Origin: Cellvibrio sp. OA-2007
GTDB taxonomy: Bacteria; Pseudomonadota; Gammaproteobacteria; Pseudomonadales; Cellvibrionaceae
DNA length: 64,000 nucleotides
Reading direction: 5' to 3'
NCBI RefSeq assembly: GCF_000953825.1
Contig: NZ_BBUL01000085.1
Coordinates: 62,001-126,000 of the forward strand
Shown: in pieces, positions 10,017 through 19,453 of the stretch
How positions within the stretch are numbered: the stretch's first letter is position 1
How the letters are laid out: the number at the start of each line of letters is the position of its first letter
Notes under the pieces: generated by a model
Database searches by the model: none
The model's input: the letters and a program-made list of their open reading frames with translations, nothing else
What the model was told of the DNA's origin: nothing
Position numbers and translations under genes: made by a program

Positions 10017-10382
10017 ATGCTGTACTCAAGAACCTGCTGCTTGCGCTTCACTCAAGTGCCACTCATGCTTCTGGCGGCGCTGTGCCTAAGCTGCCAACTC
10101 TGTCTTGCCGAACCGGATTTACTCGGCGGCGACATGGGATTAGCCTCCAGCGCGGCCAATAACAGCCTGATCGATAGCGATACCATAGCGCCGCCAGCAG
10201 CTCCCAGCATTTCACCCGCCGATGCTGCCGATCTGGTGCGCAACAAAGTTGGCGGGCAAGTGATGAGCGTCAAAACCCAACAAGGTGATACAGGGGTGAT
10301 CTACGCGGTAAAAGTGCTCAATGCTGGCCGCATGCGCGTGATCCGGGTTGATGGCCAAAGCGGGCGCTTATTGAATCGCTGA
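10017..10382 (+). CDS. Small secreted PepSY-domain protein
   Basis: The product (about 121 aa from ATG 10017; a TTG at 10002 is an alternative start) has a signal peptide ending near QLCLA and a C-terminal PepSY-type segment (AADLVRNKVGGQVMSVKTQ to VDGQSGRLLNR). PepSY proteins in the periplasm often sit next to PhoP/PhoQ-like two-component genes and are thought to modulate peptidase or sensor activity. Here it is 72 bp upstream of the response regulator on the same strand, which supports a regulatory link. The exact role is unknown. Confidence 0.8.
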   Translation: MLYSRTCCLRFTQVPLMLLAALCLSCQLCLAEPDLLGGDMGLASSAANNSLIDSDTIAPPAAPSISPADAADLVRNKVGGQVMSVKTQQGDTGVIYAVKVLNAGRMRVIRVDGQSGRLLNR

Positions 10383-10454
10383 TGTGCTCAAGCCAAAACT
10401 GACAAAACCATAAACAATCACCTACTCCAATCTCAGCTACTTCAGGAATGATCC

Positions 10455-11132
10455 ATGCGTATTTTGATCGTTGAAGACGAAAAACCCCTGCGCGAACAAA
10501 TCCTCAGCCTGATGGCGACCGAAAAGTATGCCTGCGACACCGCCGCCGATGGCCGCGAAGGCCTGTTCCTTGGCAGCGAATACGACTATGACCTTGCTAT
10601 TATCGATTTAGGTTTACCGCTATTAGACGGCACCCAATTAATTCGTGAATTGCGCAGCAAAGAGCGCAATTTCCCGATTCTGATTTTGACCGCGCGGGGC
10701 AATTGGCAAGATAAAGTTAGCGGCCTGGAAGCAGGTGCCGACGACTACCTGACCAAACCTTTTCACCCGGAAGAATTGCGCGCGCGCATTCACGCTCTGC
10801 TGCGCCGCGCCAGCGGCCATGCCTCGTCCGTATTGCGCTACGGCCCGATCGCGATAGATACCAGCGCCAAGCGGGTGTTCCGCGATGATGCGGAAGTAGA
10901 GCTGACCAGTTTTGAATACAACACCCTCACCTATCTGGCGATGCATGCGGGTAAAAACATCTCCAAGAGCGAACTTACCGAACATCTCTATGCGCAGGAT
11001 TACGACCGCGATAGCAACGTGATCGAAGTATTTGTTGGACGTTTGCGCAAAAAACTCGATGCAGACGGCAGCCTGAATTTGATTAGCACCCAGCGCGGCC
11101 TGGGTTACAGGTTCAATCTTGATAAGCAGTAA
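10455..11132 (+). CDS. OmpR/PhoP-family response regulator
   Basis: This is a 225-aa two-component response regulator. The receiver domain has the acidic pocket (EDE at 8-10), phosphoacceptor Asp51 in IIDLGLP, Thr79 and Lys101 (LTKPF). The C-terminal half is a winged-helix DNA-binding domain (LTSFEYNTLTYLA, RLRKKLDADG, STQRGLGYRF). It overlaps the sensor kinase gene by 14 bases. The PhoQ-like phosphorylation motif of the partner suggests the PhoP/PhoQ subgroup; the signal sensed is not evident. Confidence 0.92.
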   Translation: MRILIVEDEKPLREQILSLMATEKYACDTAADGREGLFLGSEYDYDLAIIDLGLPLLDGTQLIRELRSKERNFPILILTARGNWQDKVSGLEAGADDYLTKPFHPEELRARIHALLRRASGHASSVLRYGPIAIDTSAKRVFRDDAEVELTSFEYNTLTYLAMHAGKNISKSELTEHLYAQDYDRDSNVIEVFVGRLRKKLDADGSLNLISTQRGLGYRFNLDKQ

Positions 11133-12525
11133 ATCTGGTCGTCGCCTCGACTCGATTGCCGCCCGCCTGCTATTGGCGTCGGCACTGTTACTGCCGTTGT
11201 TTTTGGGTTTAACCGGCTTCTTTCTCGACCGCGCCTTTGAACAGAGTTTGGAGGTGGCTGAGCGCGCGCGTTTGCGCGGCCATATCAACCTGCTAATGAG
11301 TGTTGCCGAACCTATCACCCAAAATACCCAAATCCACAGCCTGCGTATGCCGGTCACCCTCAGCGATGCCGACTTTGAGCACCCCAACTCTGGGCTTTAT
11401 AGCTATATCTTTGATCAGCAAGCCAAGCTGGTATGGCGCTCCAACTCTGCCGCCCTGAGCGACCCACCGGACTACCATCGCATAGCCAAGAGCAACACCC
11501 CCGGCAAAATGCTGTTCAGCACCAAACTGCTGGGCGATAAGCTGCACTTTTTTGCGCGCTACACCGTCAAATGGGAAGACGCGCGCGGCAACCCCACACC
11601 ATTCCACTTTTTAGTAGCACACAGCACCGATGATTACACCGCCGAACTCAAGGCCTATCGCAACGAACTCTGGCGCTGGCTGGGCGCAGCGGGGATTTTT
11701 TTATTAATTGCTCAAACACTCATCCTGCGCTGGGGCCTTCGTCCACTGGGGCGTTTGGCACAAGCGCTCAAAGCGATGCAAAGCGGTGATACCAGCAACA
11801 TCGCCGGCCAACATCCGAAAGAATTACAAAAGATCGTCGATAACCTCAATCAGGTATTGGCGCGTGAGCAAGCATTACGCCAGCGCTATCGCAACAGCTT
11901 GGCCGACCTCGCCCACAGCCTGAAAACCCCACTCGCGGTGCTGCAAAGCAAACTGGTTGAAGGTGCAGAATCCGACGGCGACCTGCAGCAAATCGCCAGC
12001 GAACAGGTCGCGCGTATGAATCAGGTAGTGACCTATCAATTGCAGCGCGCGGTTTCCAGCCAACAAAAAGGCACCTTCCGCCGCACCCGGGTAGAACCCA
12101 TCGCCCAGCGTTTATTTACCGCACTGCAAAAAGTCTATGCGCACAAAAAAATGGAGCAGGAACTGGATTTAGCACCCAACTCCACAGTCGCAGGCGATGA
12201 ACAGGATGTAATGGAATTGCTGGGCAATCTGCTGGAAAACGCCTTTAAATACGGCGACAAACAGGTGCGTATGCGCTCCTTTATCGATGAGAGCCATTTG
12301 CGTATTGATATTGAAGACGATGGCCCCGGCGTCCCTGCGGATCAAACCGAGCGCATTTTAGAGCGCGGCCAGCGCTTGGACACCTCCATTCCCGGCCAAG
12401 GTATTGGCTTGGCTGTCGCCGCTGAAATTGTGCAAAGCTACGATGGCACCATCCGCATTTATCGCTCAGAATTAGGCGGTGCGCGCTTCAGCTTAACCCT
12501 CCCCCTACTCCCCGCCGACGACTAA
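11119..12525 (+). CDS. PhoQ-like sensor histidine kinase
   Basis: This membrane sensor kinase (468 aa, TTG start overlapping the regulator gene) has a first membrane segment at about residues 16-37, a periplasmic sensor domain of about 150 residues, a second membrane segment near 187-205, a HAMP-like linker and a kinase core. The phosphorylated His is His266 in LADLAHSLKTPLAVLQ, a sequence typical of PhoQ-type kinases. The ATPase has an N box (LGNLLENAFKYG), DDGPGVP and GQGIGLAVAAEIV. The periplasmic part lacks an evident acidic patch, so divalent-cation sensing is unproven. Confidence 0.92.
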   Translation: MISSKSGRRLDSIAARLLLASALLLPLFLGLTGFFLDRAFEQSLEVAERARLRGHINLLMSVAEPITQNTQIHSLRMPVTLSDADFEHPNSGLYSYIFDQQAKLVWRSNSAALSDPPDYHRIAKSNTPGKMLFSTKLLGDKLHFFARYTVKWEDARGNPTPFHFLVAHSTDDYTAELKAYRNELWRWLGAAGIFLLIAQTLILRWGLRPLGRLAQALKAMQSGDTSNIAGQHPKELQKIVDNLNQVLAREQALRQRYRNSLADLAHSLKTPLAVLQSKLVEGAESDGDLQQIASEQVARMNQVVTYQLQRAVSSQQKGTFRRTRVEPIAQRLFTALQKVYAHKKMEQELDLAPNSTVAGDEQDVMELLGNLLENAFKYGDKQVRMRSFIDESHLRIDIEDDGPGVPADQTERILERGQRLDTSIPGQGIGLAVAAEIVQSYDGTIRIYRSELGGARFSLTLPLLPADD

Positions 12526-12791
12526 CCCCTTCTTATAACCATTTTGCAGATTTTCGCCCGCCACTTGTGAGCTATGGCTTACACGCTTGTCATCTTCGCC
12601 GCACAACACTTTCCGCTATACCGCACAAATCATGGTGATTTATGCGACTACTGCTTTATTCAACCAAAGACGATACTGGCACCATCTGCTCAATGCTGCT
12701 CTCCGAACCAACAGCTGAGCGACAGGAACTCACAGCCACGGATGGCACCAACAACTCTTACAACAATGCTGTAATCCAGTGGAGAAAGAAA

Positions 12792-13739
12792 ATGTCATCC
12801 AGGACGTGTATTGCCGTAGATTCAACTTGCGACTTGCCTGCAAAATTTATACAACAACACAACATTGAAGTGCTGCCCATTTATATCAATCACTCCAAAG
12901 GGCAGGAGATGGATTATCGCGACCCGCAGACCATGCTGAACTTTTACAAAAACCATTCGCGCGACGTGTATGGTTTGGCGCAATCCGACCCACTCTCGGT
13001 CAACGATATGACCAGCATTCTCAAAGAGCGTTTGCTGCCGAAATACGATTTAGTACAAGTCGTGACAATCAACAGCAAAAAGAGCGATGTGTTTAAACGC
13101 GTTTCTGAAGCGGCATTGGTAAACGAACCCAAATTCCGCGAACTGGAAAGAAGCGAAGGACGCGCGCCGTTCCGCATTCGCCTGTACGACTCCATGTCCA
13201 TGTTTACCGGCCACGCATTGCTGGTGTATGAATTGGTGAAACGTATTCACGTTGATCAACTACCGCTGAATAAATCGATTCGCGAAATCGACAATATGCG
13301 CGATCAGGTTTATGGCTATTTAATTCCCAACGATTTGTCGTATATGCGTGAACGCCGTCACCTGCGCAAAGGCGACAACAATATTTCCTGGATTAATTTT
13401 AAATTGGCCAGCGCATTAAACCTGCGCCCGATAGTGCAATTGCATCGCGGTGCGACCGATAAAATCGATACCGGTAAAGGCTTTTTGGGCGCGCTGGAAA
13501 AATTGTTTGTGCACGTTAAAAAACAAATCCAACAGGGTTTAACCAGCGAAGTGATTGCGATGAGTTACGGCGGCTTGCTGGAAGACATTAAAGACGAACC
13601 AATACTGGTCGAATTCCGCGAATTCTGTAAGCAATACAATGTAAAAACCATGCTGTCGATGATGAGCATGACCGGCGCAATTAATGTGGGGCCAAAATCA
13701 TTTGCGCTGTCGTTTGCTACAGATAAAGACTTGGTGTGA
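12792..13739 (+). CDS. DegV family (fatty-acid-binding) protein
   Basis: DegV proteins bind a fatty acid and, where studied, present it to a fatty-acid kinase (FakB role). I chose the ATG at 12792 because GGAGAAAG lies 6 bp upstream and the product begins MSSRTCIAVDSTCDLPAKF, the family N-terminus with the DST motif. The frame is open to an ATG at 12642, but that extension is not family-like. Length is 315 aa. No FakA-type kinase is nearby, so the partner is unknown. Confidence 0.85.
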   Translation: MSSRTCIAVDSTCDLPAKFIQQHNIEVLPIYINHSKGQEMDYRDPQTMLNFYKNHSRDVYGLAQSDPLSVNDMTSILKERLLPKYDLVQVVTINSKKSDVFKRVSEAALVNEPKFRELERSEGRAPFRIRLYDSMSMFTGHALLVYELVKRIHVDQLPLNKSIREIDNMRDQVYGYLIPNDLSYMRERRHLRKGDNNISWINFKLASALNLRPIVQLHRGATDKIDTGKGFLGALEKLFVHVKKQIQQGLTSEVIAMSYGGLLEDIKDEPILVEFREFCKQYNVKTMLSMMSMTGAINVGPKSFALSFATDKDLV

Positions 13740-13809
13740 TGCGCGAGGGCACCTTCAAAAAAGTAGTAGCAATCCAGCCGCGATCATAAAGCGATTTGCA
13801 ATAAGGGGA

Positions 13810-13883
13810 GTCGTCATCCCCGCACGCGGGGATCCATAGGTTTTAAAATCAAAAACTGGATTCCCGCAAGCGGGAATGACGAC
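13810..13883. repeat. Intergenic palindromic repeat (double hairpin)
   Basis: The outer arms are GTCGTCATCCCCGC and GCGGGAATGACGAC. Each half is itself a short hairpin (CCCCGCACGCGGGG and TTCCCGCAAGCGGGAA), and a short AT-rich spacer joins them. This is the REP/MITE-like class of dispersed repeat common in proteobacterial intergenic DNA. A degenerate further half-copy (CTGGACTCGCAAACGTGAA, about 13892-13910) follows. It lies between the convergent degV and galE genes and may serve as a two-way terminator. Confidence 0.8.
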
Positions 13884-13923
13884 GGAGCACAGGCTGGACT
13901 CGCAAACGTGAATGACGAAGAAA

Positions 13924-14952
13924 TCAGTCACCATAACCATTCGGATTTTGCGACTGCCAGCGCCAGGCATCCTGCATCATCCGCGCAAGGTCATATTTGG
14001 CTGTCCAACCCAACTCTGCTTTCGCCTTCACCGGATCGGCATAACAGCTGGCGATATCCCCCGCGCGGCGCGGCACGATTTTGTAGGGCACCGGGCGGCC
14101 ACTCGCCTGTTCAAACGCCTTGACCATCTGCAGCACAGAATAACCACAACCTGTACCCAGATTGTAAGCACGACAGCCTTTACCGGTTTTCTCCGATGCC
14201 TGCAACGCCGCTACATGACCGAGCGCCAAATCCACCACATGAATGTAATCGCGCACGCCGGTGCCATCGACAGTGTCGTAATCATCGCCAAACACACTTA
14301 ATTCTTTGAGTTTGCCAATCGCCACTTGCGCCACATAGGGCAACAAATTATTGGGGATTCCAGCGGGATCTTCGCCGATCAAGCCGCTTTCGTGCGCGCC
14401 AACCGGATTGAAGTAGCGCAGCAGCGAAATATTCCACTGGCTGTTGGGCGCCTTGGCGATATCGGTCAAAATCTCTTCAACGATAAGTTTGCTGCGGCCA
14501 TAGGGATTGGTGGCAGAAGTGGCAAAACTTTCATCGATAGGCACTGAAACCGGGTCGCCATACACCGTGGCTGACGAGCTGAAGATCAGCTTCCAGACGC
14601 TGAACTCTTCCATCACTTCAGTAAGCGACAAGGTACCCGCCACGTTGTAACGATAGTATTTCATCGGGATCTGGTTGGATTCGCCCACTGCTTTCAAACC
14701 GGCAAAATGCATCACCGCAGCAAATGAATGCGCAGCAAACACGGTGCGCATGGCGTCTTTATCGTTGATATCCACTTCATAAAACACCGGCTCAACACCG
14801 GTAATTTGCGCTACACGCTTGAGCGATTCAGCGCTGCTATTGCACAGATTGTCGACCACTACCGGCAAAAAACCGCTATTGATCAATTCAACACAGACAT
14901 GGCTACCGATAAAACCGGCGCCGCCAGTAACAAGAATGGGGGAACGTGACAT
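13924..14952 (-). CDS. galE: UDP-glucose 4-epimerase
   Basis: GalE interconverts UDP-glucose and UDP-galactose using bound NAD. It is an extended short-chain dehydrogenase (342 aa): NAD-binding TGGAGFIGSH at the N-terminus, SSSATVYG carrying the catalytic Ser/Thr, and the YxxxK motif in NPYGRSK. GVRDYIHVVDLA and the C-terminal RRAGDIASCYAD are epimerase signatures. It is a monocistronic minus-strand gene, converging on the degV gene. Confidence 0.95.
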   Translation of the reverse strand: MSRSPILVTGGAGFIGSHVCVELINSGFLPVVVDNLCNSSAESLKRVAQITGVEPVFYEVDINDKDAMRTVFAAHSFAAVMHFAGLKAVGESNQIPMKYYRYNVAGTLSLTEVMEEFSVWKLIFSSSATVYGDPVSVPIDESFATSATNPYGRSKLIVEEILTDIAKAPNSQWNISLLRYFNPVGAHESGLIGEDPAGIPNNLLPYVAQVAIGKLKELSVFGDDYDTVDGTGVRDYIHVVDLALGHVAALQASEKTGKGCRAYNLGTGCGYSVLQMVKAFEQASGRPVPYKIVPRRAGDIASCYADPVKAKAELGWTAKYDLARMMQDAWRWQSQNPNGYGD

Positions 14953-15081
14953 GCAAGATTCCTTATAGAGATGTAAGCCGTTGCGCGCGCATTGAACCAG
15001 AGTTCAGGCGGCAGTATAAGGGCTGAGAAAGAATCTTTTATTAAATCATATAATTATTATTTAAATAAGATACGAATAGCA

Positions 15082-15107
15082 AAAAGGCAAGCCGAAGCTT
15101 GCCTTTT
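15082..15107 (-). terminator. Rho-independent terminator of the porin gene
   Basis: The 11-bp perfect stem AAAAGGCAAGC / GCTTGCCTTTT closes a four-base loop and is followed, on the minus strand, by a short T run. It lies 27 bp beyond the stop codon of the TorF-type porin gene. Confidence 0.85.
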
Positions 15108-15134
15108 GGATGAACGGTTTTAGTTAACTAAAAC

Positions 15135-15773
15135 TTATTCGATTGGCAGAGCGAAGCCCACTACAAATTTGGCTTCGTCGTTGTAAGAACCATCGACATC
15201 ATCTACCACTTTACCAACAGTAAAGCTCAACTTGTCGTTATAGGCATAGGTCAAGTCAACGTGTGCCAAATCATCTTCATGAACGCCGTATTTAATGGTG
15301 AAGTCACCGAAGGTACCAGCTAATGTCATGTAGTTGTAATCGTCAGCGCCTTCAAGGTTTTCGTAGTAGGTGAAAGCAATTGGGCCGTAACCAATCATCG
15401 CAACAGCTTCTACCAAATCACCTGGGCTCACAGGTTCGCCGCCTTCAGAAGGTTTTGGATAAGAATAAGACCACACGCTGAGATCAAATGTGAAATCACC
15501 AACCGAGTTGCCATAACCTACATAAAGGTCATATTCCTGACCTCCTACAGAGTCGCCTGAACCAGCCCACACACCACCATAAAAGCCAGAACCGCTAACT
15601 TTCAAATCGCCCCAAATTTGAGGATCACCATTACCCAAATCCAAACCACGCCAGTAGTACATGTTGGCGGCGCCAACAGCGGCAGAAACTTCAGCGTGTG
15701 CCGCTGGAACAGCAAAACCAGCCATAGCAGACAGAGCGATAGCACCAGCGATTAATTTTTGTTTCATCTTCAT
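15135..15773 (-). CDS. TorF-family putative outer-membrane porin
   Basis: The 212-aa product has a clear signal peptide (MKMKQKLIAGAIALSAMAGF, cleaved after HA) and then alternating amphipathic strands rich in Tyr, Gly and Asp. The start of the mature protein (VSAAVGAANMYYWRGLDLG) and the phenylalanine-ended C-terminal strand (KFVVGFALPIE) match small TorF-type putative porins. It would form an outer-membrane beta-barrel. Substrate is unknown. It is monocistronic with its own terminator. Confidence 0.8.
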   Translation of the reverse strand: MKMKQKLIAGAIALSAMAGFAVPAAHAEVSAAVGAANMYYWRGLDLGNGDPQIWGDLKVSGSGFYGGVWAGSGDSVGGQEYDLYVGYGNSVGDFTFDLSVWSYSYPKPSEGGEPVSPGDLVEAVAMIGYGPIAFTYYENLEGADDYNYMTLAGTFGDFTIKYGVHEDDLAHVDLTYAYNDKLSFTVGKVVDDVDGSYNDEAKFVVGFALPIE

Positions 15774-15999
15774 GAGTTCTTCCTCTTAATGGTCTTTACT
15801 AGTTAGTTTTGAGGCAGCTATTGATTTATCACACTAGCTTGACCAGGTTATTGCAGATACCACGCCAATTTTATTTTTTACTTTAAAATCATAATGTTAC
15901 AAATTGAATACAAGATTGCATACTCAAAACAAAATAACCACAAGCACAATCATGGTGCATAAAAACCCAGCGCGCCACCCCGGCGCGCACCAAAACAAC

Positions 16000-16998
16000 T
16001 CATTTAAAACGAATTACATACTCTTTAATTTTTTGCAGCTCCTCCCGCGCACTGGCTCCCCCCTCTACGAGCGGAGGCTCAGCCAATTTACGCAGTAACC
16101 AAGCATTTAACGATGCTATAGCTGCACGAACCGACCATGGCAGATAAAGCAACAAAGCAAACAGCACAGTCACCACACCAACCAAGGTATGTGACGACAA
16201 ATCCTCATCTGCTAATGCCTTGCCAATCACAATCGCCAATACCGGTGTCATCAAGGTTATAAGCGATACAACACTCGCCGATAAACGCTGCAGAATATAA
16301 AAAAACAACACAGCACCCACCAGTGAACCCACAATCGATAAATACAGAATCGATGCGCCTGACTTCACCGAAACCTGCTGCGGTAAAGTCCCATCCATTA
16401 ACCACCAGCTCAATAACAATCCCGGCAATGAAAAGAGCAATGCACCACTGGCCTGCTGAAATGCATCAACACTTACCGCTTCTTGTTGGGTTAATTTTTT
16501 TACCCAAACACTGCTGAAACTAAACAAAACGCACGAAAGTAAAACACTGGCGATGCCATACACCGAACGGGTATCAAATTGTAATTGGTGATAAAAAATA
16601 ACTACCAATCCAACCAAGGCCAATACCAAGGCCAGCACCTTTTTAAGCGTGAATGGATTTTGTTTTAACAGCAACAAGGTCATCAAACCAGTCGCAAAAG
16701 GGGTCAGCGCAAATATCACCGCCACCAAACCCGAGGGAATAAATTGCACGCCCCAATACACCACCGGCATGTTGGGAAAAATGCCGATAGAAGCGGCAAA
16801 ATAAATGTGCCGATGCTGCCAATATGTGGCGAGGGATTTTCGCAACAGTCCGTGAATCAATAGTGCAATCGACAAGGCAATTGCCATACGCGCCACAGCG
16901 GCCGCAATAAAACTCAGACTATCGCTACTCCATTGAATAGCGAGCGGGGTAGTAGCCCAAATCAGCACTACTGAAAAATACGCAAATAACACAGCCAC
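16000..16998 (-). CDS. DMT-family (EamA) transporter
   Basis: This inner-membrane protein has about ten hydrophobic helices arranged as two EamA repeats, as in drug/metabolite exporters of the RhaT/YdcZ/PecM type. I chose the GTG at 16998 because a strong AAGGAG lies 7 bases before it; the frame is also open to an ATG at 17085, but that start has no ribosome site. This gives 332 aa, normal for the family. Substrate cannot be told from sequence. Confidence 0.85.
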   Translation of the reverse strand: MAVLFAYFSVVLIWATTPLAIQWSSDSLSFIAAAVARMAIALSIALLIHGLLRKSLATYWQHRHIYFAASIGIFPNMPVVYWGVQFIPSGLVAVIFALTPFATGLMTLLLLKQNPFTLKKVLALVLALVGLVVIFYHQLQFDTRSVYGIASVLLSCVLFSFSSVWVKKLTQQEAVSVDAFQQASGALLFSLPGLLLSWWLMDGTLPQQVSVKSGASILYLSIVGSLVGAVLFFYILQRLSASVVSLITLMTPVLAIVIGKALADEDLSSHTLVGVVTVLFALLLYLPWSVRAAIASLNAWLLRKLAEPPLVEGGASAREELQKIKEYVIRFK

Positions 16999-17138
16999 GG
17001 CATAACTCCTTATTGCCCATTGAGCAACTGACGAGAGAATGACCGCAGCGATACATTGGCAAAACTGCCAATGAAAACTCAGCAAGCTGCCAATTTCAAC
17101 CTAGCAAGCTTGGAGTAAAAACTGAAACCAGAAAACAA

Positions 17139-17168
17139 AAAGGCCGCAGTTTTTATGCTGCGGCCTTT
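17139..17168 (-). terminator. Strong hairpin terminator, better oriented on the minus strand
   Basis: Stem AAAGGCCGCAG / CTGCGGCCTTT (11 bp) with an 8-base loop. On the minus strand it runs into TTTTTGTTTT, a good U tract; on the plus strand the tract is weaker. No minus-strand coding gene ends here, which suggests it terminates a non-coding transcript from 17170-17270. Confidence 0.75.
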
Positions 17169-17270
17169 GTTTATAACGATTAACCAACTAATCAACAAAT
17201 TCCGCCCAACAACGCGCGCACGCCACAAACCAAATCATTGGTCGTAGTGCGCGTGCGGTATGCTTGGCGG
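17139..17270 (-). ncRNA. Candidate structured small RNA
   Basis: On the minus strand, 17270-17202 folds into nested stems: outer CCGCC/GGCGG, middle CGCGCAC/GTGCGCG, and an inner hairpin ACCAA-TGAT-TTGGT. An AT-rich stretch with TTTATA lies just upstream (about 17271-17277), a possible -10 box, and the strong minus-strand terminator at 17139-17168 closes the unit. No open reading frame covers it. This is a prediction from structure and terminator only; I do not recognise an RNA family. Confidence 0.45.
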
Positions 17271-17429
17271 TATAAATTGGATACATAATTAATTGATCTA
17301 AGGTTATGAAGATTTGTAAAACTGGAGCGAGATTAATTTAATTTCTGTTCAGCCACAAGACATATTTGCATTTTTTTTATGCAACTGATTCACCTATACT
17401 CTCAATCTTATTTTTAATGACTAAACGAA

Positions 17430-18656
17430 ATGAAAACATACCTGGTTGGCGGTGCAGTCCGCGATAAATTATTAGGCCGCAATGTCACCGAAAAAGATTG
17501 GGTGGTAGTAGGCAGCAGCCCCGAGCAAATGCTCACCCAAGGCTTCACTCCAGTCGGTAAAGATTTTCCGGTATTCCTGCATCCGCAGACCAAAGAGGAA
17601 TACGCCCTCGCCCGTACCGAGCGCAAAACAGGTAAAGGTTACGGCGGATTCAGTTTTTATTGTGGCGAAGAGGTGACACTGGAGGAAGACCTTATCCGCC
17701 GCGACCTCACCATCAATGCCATGGCGGAAGATGCAAACGGCAATATCATCGACCCGTACAACGGCCAACAAGATCTAGCCGATAGACAGTTGCGCCATGT
17801 ATCCCCCGCCTTTGCCGAAGACCCGGTGCGCATTTTGCGCATTGCGCGTTTTGCCGCACGCTATCACACCCTGGGTTTTCGCGTTGCCGATGAAACTATC
17901 ACACTCATGCAAACCATGGTCGCCAACGGCGAAGTGGATCATCTGGTCGCCGAACGTATCTGGAAAGAAACCGAGCGGGCACTGGGCGAGCCTCATCCGG
18001 AAATTTTTATTGAGGTGCTGCGCGCAAGCCATGCATTGACGCGTTTATTTCCCGAAATCGATGCGCTATTTGGTGTGCCGCAAACCGCCACTCATCACCC
18101 TGAAATTGATACCGGCATTCATACACTGATGAGCCTGCAACAAGCAGTTAAACTATCGCCGAGCACTTGCGTGCGTTTTGCTACACTTTTACATGACTTG
18201 GGCAAAGCAACCACACCACAAGATGAGTGGCCGCGGCATATCGCCCATGAGGATCGCAGCTTGCCGCTGGTGAAAAAACTGTGCGAGCGCATCGCAGCAC
18301 CAAAAGACTATAAAGACCTCGCCTTGATGGTCGCGCAATGGCACACCCATTGCCATCGCGCACTGGAATTGAAACCGGCGACCTTATTAAAAGTATTGCA
18401 AGCCAATGATGCGTTTCGCCGGCCAGAACGCTTTGAACAATTTTTGCTGTGCTGTGAAGCAGATGCACGTGGCCGCACAGGCTTTGAACAGCGGGAATAT
18501 CCGCAGGCAGATTTTTTTCGTGCCGCATTAAGAGCAGCACAGGCAGTTGATATACCTGCTATTCAGCAAAGTGGTTTTAGCGGTAAAGAATTTGGCGATG
18601 AAGTAAACCGCCAGCGCCTGCAAAACCTGCTTCAATTAAAAAATAATGCGCAGTAA
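17430..18656 (+). CDS. cca: Multifunctional CCA-adding tRNA nucleotidyltransferase
   Basis: The enzyme adds or repairs the 3' CCA of tRNAs. The class II nucleotidyltransferase head shows [10 protein letters not shown] and EKDWVVVG (metal-binding acidic pair, Glu in place of the more common first Asp), [10 protein letters not shown] and [14 protein letters not shown]. The C-terminal half contains an HD domain ([11 protein letters not shown]), which marks the bacterial multifunctional type with phosphohydrolase activity. Length is 408 aa. A pteridine reductase gene follows 15 bp later. Confidence 0.95.
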   Translation: MKTYLVGGAVRDKLLGRNVTEKDWVVVGSSPEQMLTQGFTPVGKDFPVFLHPQTKEEYALARTERKTGKGYGGFSFYCGEEVTLEEDLIRRDLTINAMAEDANGNIIDPYNGQQDLADRQLRHVSPAFAEDPVRILRIARFAARYHTLGFRVADETITLMQTMVANGEVDHLVAERIWKETERALGEPHPEIFIEVLRASHALTRLFPEIDALFGVPQTATHHPEIDTGIHTLMSLQQAVKLSPSTCVRFATLLHDLGKATTPQDEWPRHIAHEDRSLPLVKKLCERIAAPKDYKDLALMVAQWHTHCHRALELKPATLLKVLQANDAFRRPERFEQFLLCCEADARGRTGFEQREYPQADFFRAALRAAQAVDIPAIQQSGFSGKEFGDEVNRQRLQNLLQLKNNAQ

Positions 18657-18671
18657 TACAGAGGTAAACCC

Positions 18672-19433
18672 ATGCCAACAACAACCAAAGTAGCGCTGGT
18701 AACTGGGGCAGCCAAACGTATAGGCGCCGAGATTGCACGCCAATTACACCAAGAAAATTTTAATGTGGTGATTCATTACCACCATTCAGCAAAAGCGGCG
18801 CAAGCACTGGTCGATGAGCTGAATGACCTGCGGGAAAAATCTGCCATTTGTATTGCTGCGGACCTCAATAATTTGGCGCAGATAAATAATCTTGCGGCAC
18901 AGGCAGAGCAGTATTGGCAACGATTTGATTTATTGGTTAACAACGCCTCCAGTTTTTACCCCACGCCGATTGGCGAAACCAGTGACGACGATTGGAATCA
19001 GCTCATCAATTCCAATCTAAAAGCGCCATTTTTTCTCGCGCAGGCCCTGGCACCCGCGTTAAAAAAATATCGCGGCTGCATCATCAACATCGCCGACATT
19101 TATGCAGACAAGCCACTCAAAAAACACAGTGTTTACTCTATCGCCAAAGCGGGCAACGTCATGCTCACCAAAACACTCGCGCAGGAATTGGCACCAGATG
19201 TACGTGTTAACGGCATCGCACCTGGCGCTATTCTCTGGCCAGACGATGATCATAAAAAACCGGTAGATCGCTTATCCGACGAAAACAAAGAGAAAATGCT
19301 CGCCAAAATCCCACTGCAACAACGCGGGCATGAACTGGATATTACACACACAATTTTATTTTTGGCGAAAAATGCACCTTACATCACCGGCCAAGTACTC
19401 ACGGTCGATGGCGGCCGCACACTTACTATTTAG
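18672..19433 (+). CDS. Pteridine reductase (short-chain dehydrogenase)
   Basis: This NADPH-dependent SDR of 253 aa has the TGxxxRxG variant of the nucleotide motif (TGAAKRIG), which is typical of pteridine reductases (FolM/PTR1 type) rather than the classic TGxxxGxG. The catalytic Tyr and Lys are in YSIAKAG and the NNASSF and GQVLTVDGGRT motifs are in place. It likely reduces dihydrobiopterin or dihydromonapterin. The nearby folK and folB genes support a pterin context. Confidence 0.88.
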   Translation: MPTTTKVALVTGAAKRIGAEIARQLHQENFNVVIHYHHSAKAAQALVDELNDLREKSAICIAADLNNLAQINNLAAQAEQYWQRFDLLVNNASSFYPTPIGETSDDDWNQLINSNLKAPFFLAQALAPALKKYRGCIINIADIYADKPLKKHSVYSIAKAGNVMLTKTLAQELAPDVRVNGIAPGAILWPDDDHKKPVDRLSDENKEKMLAKIPLQQRGHELDITHTILFLAKNAPYITGQVLTVDGGRTLTI

Positions 19434-19453
19434 CCTACAGGGCAGCTTAATAC

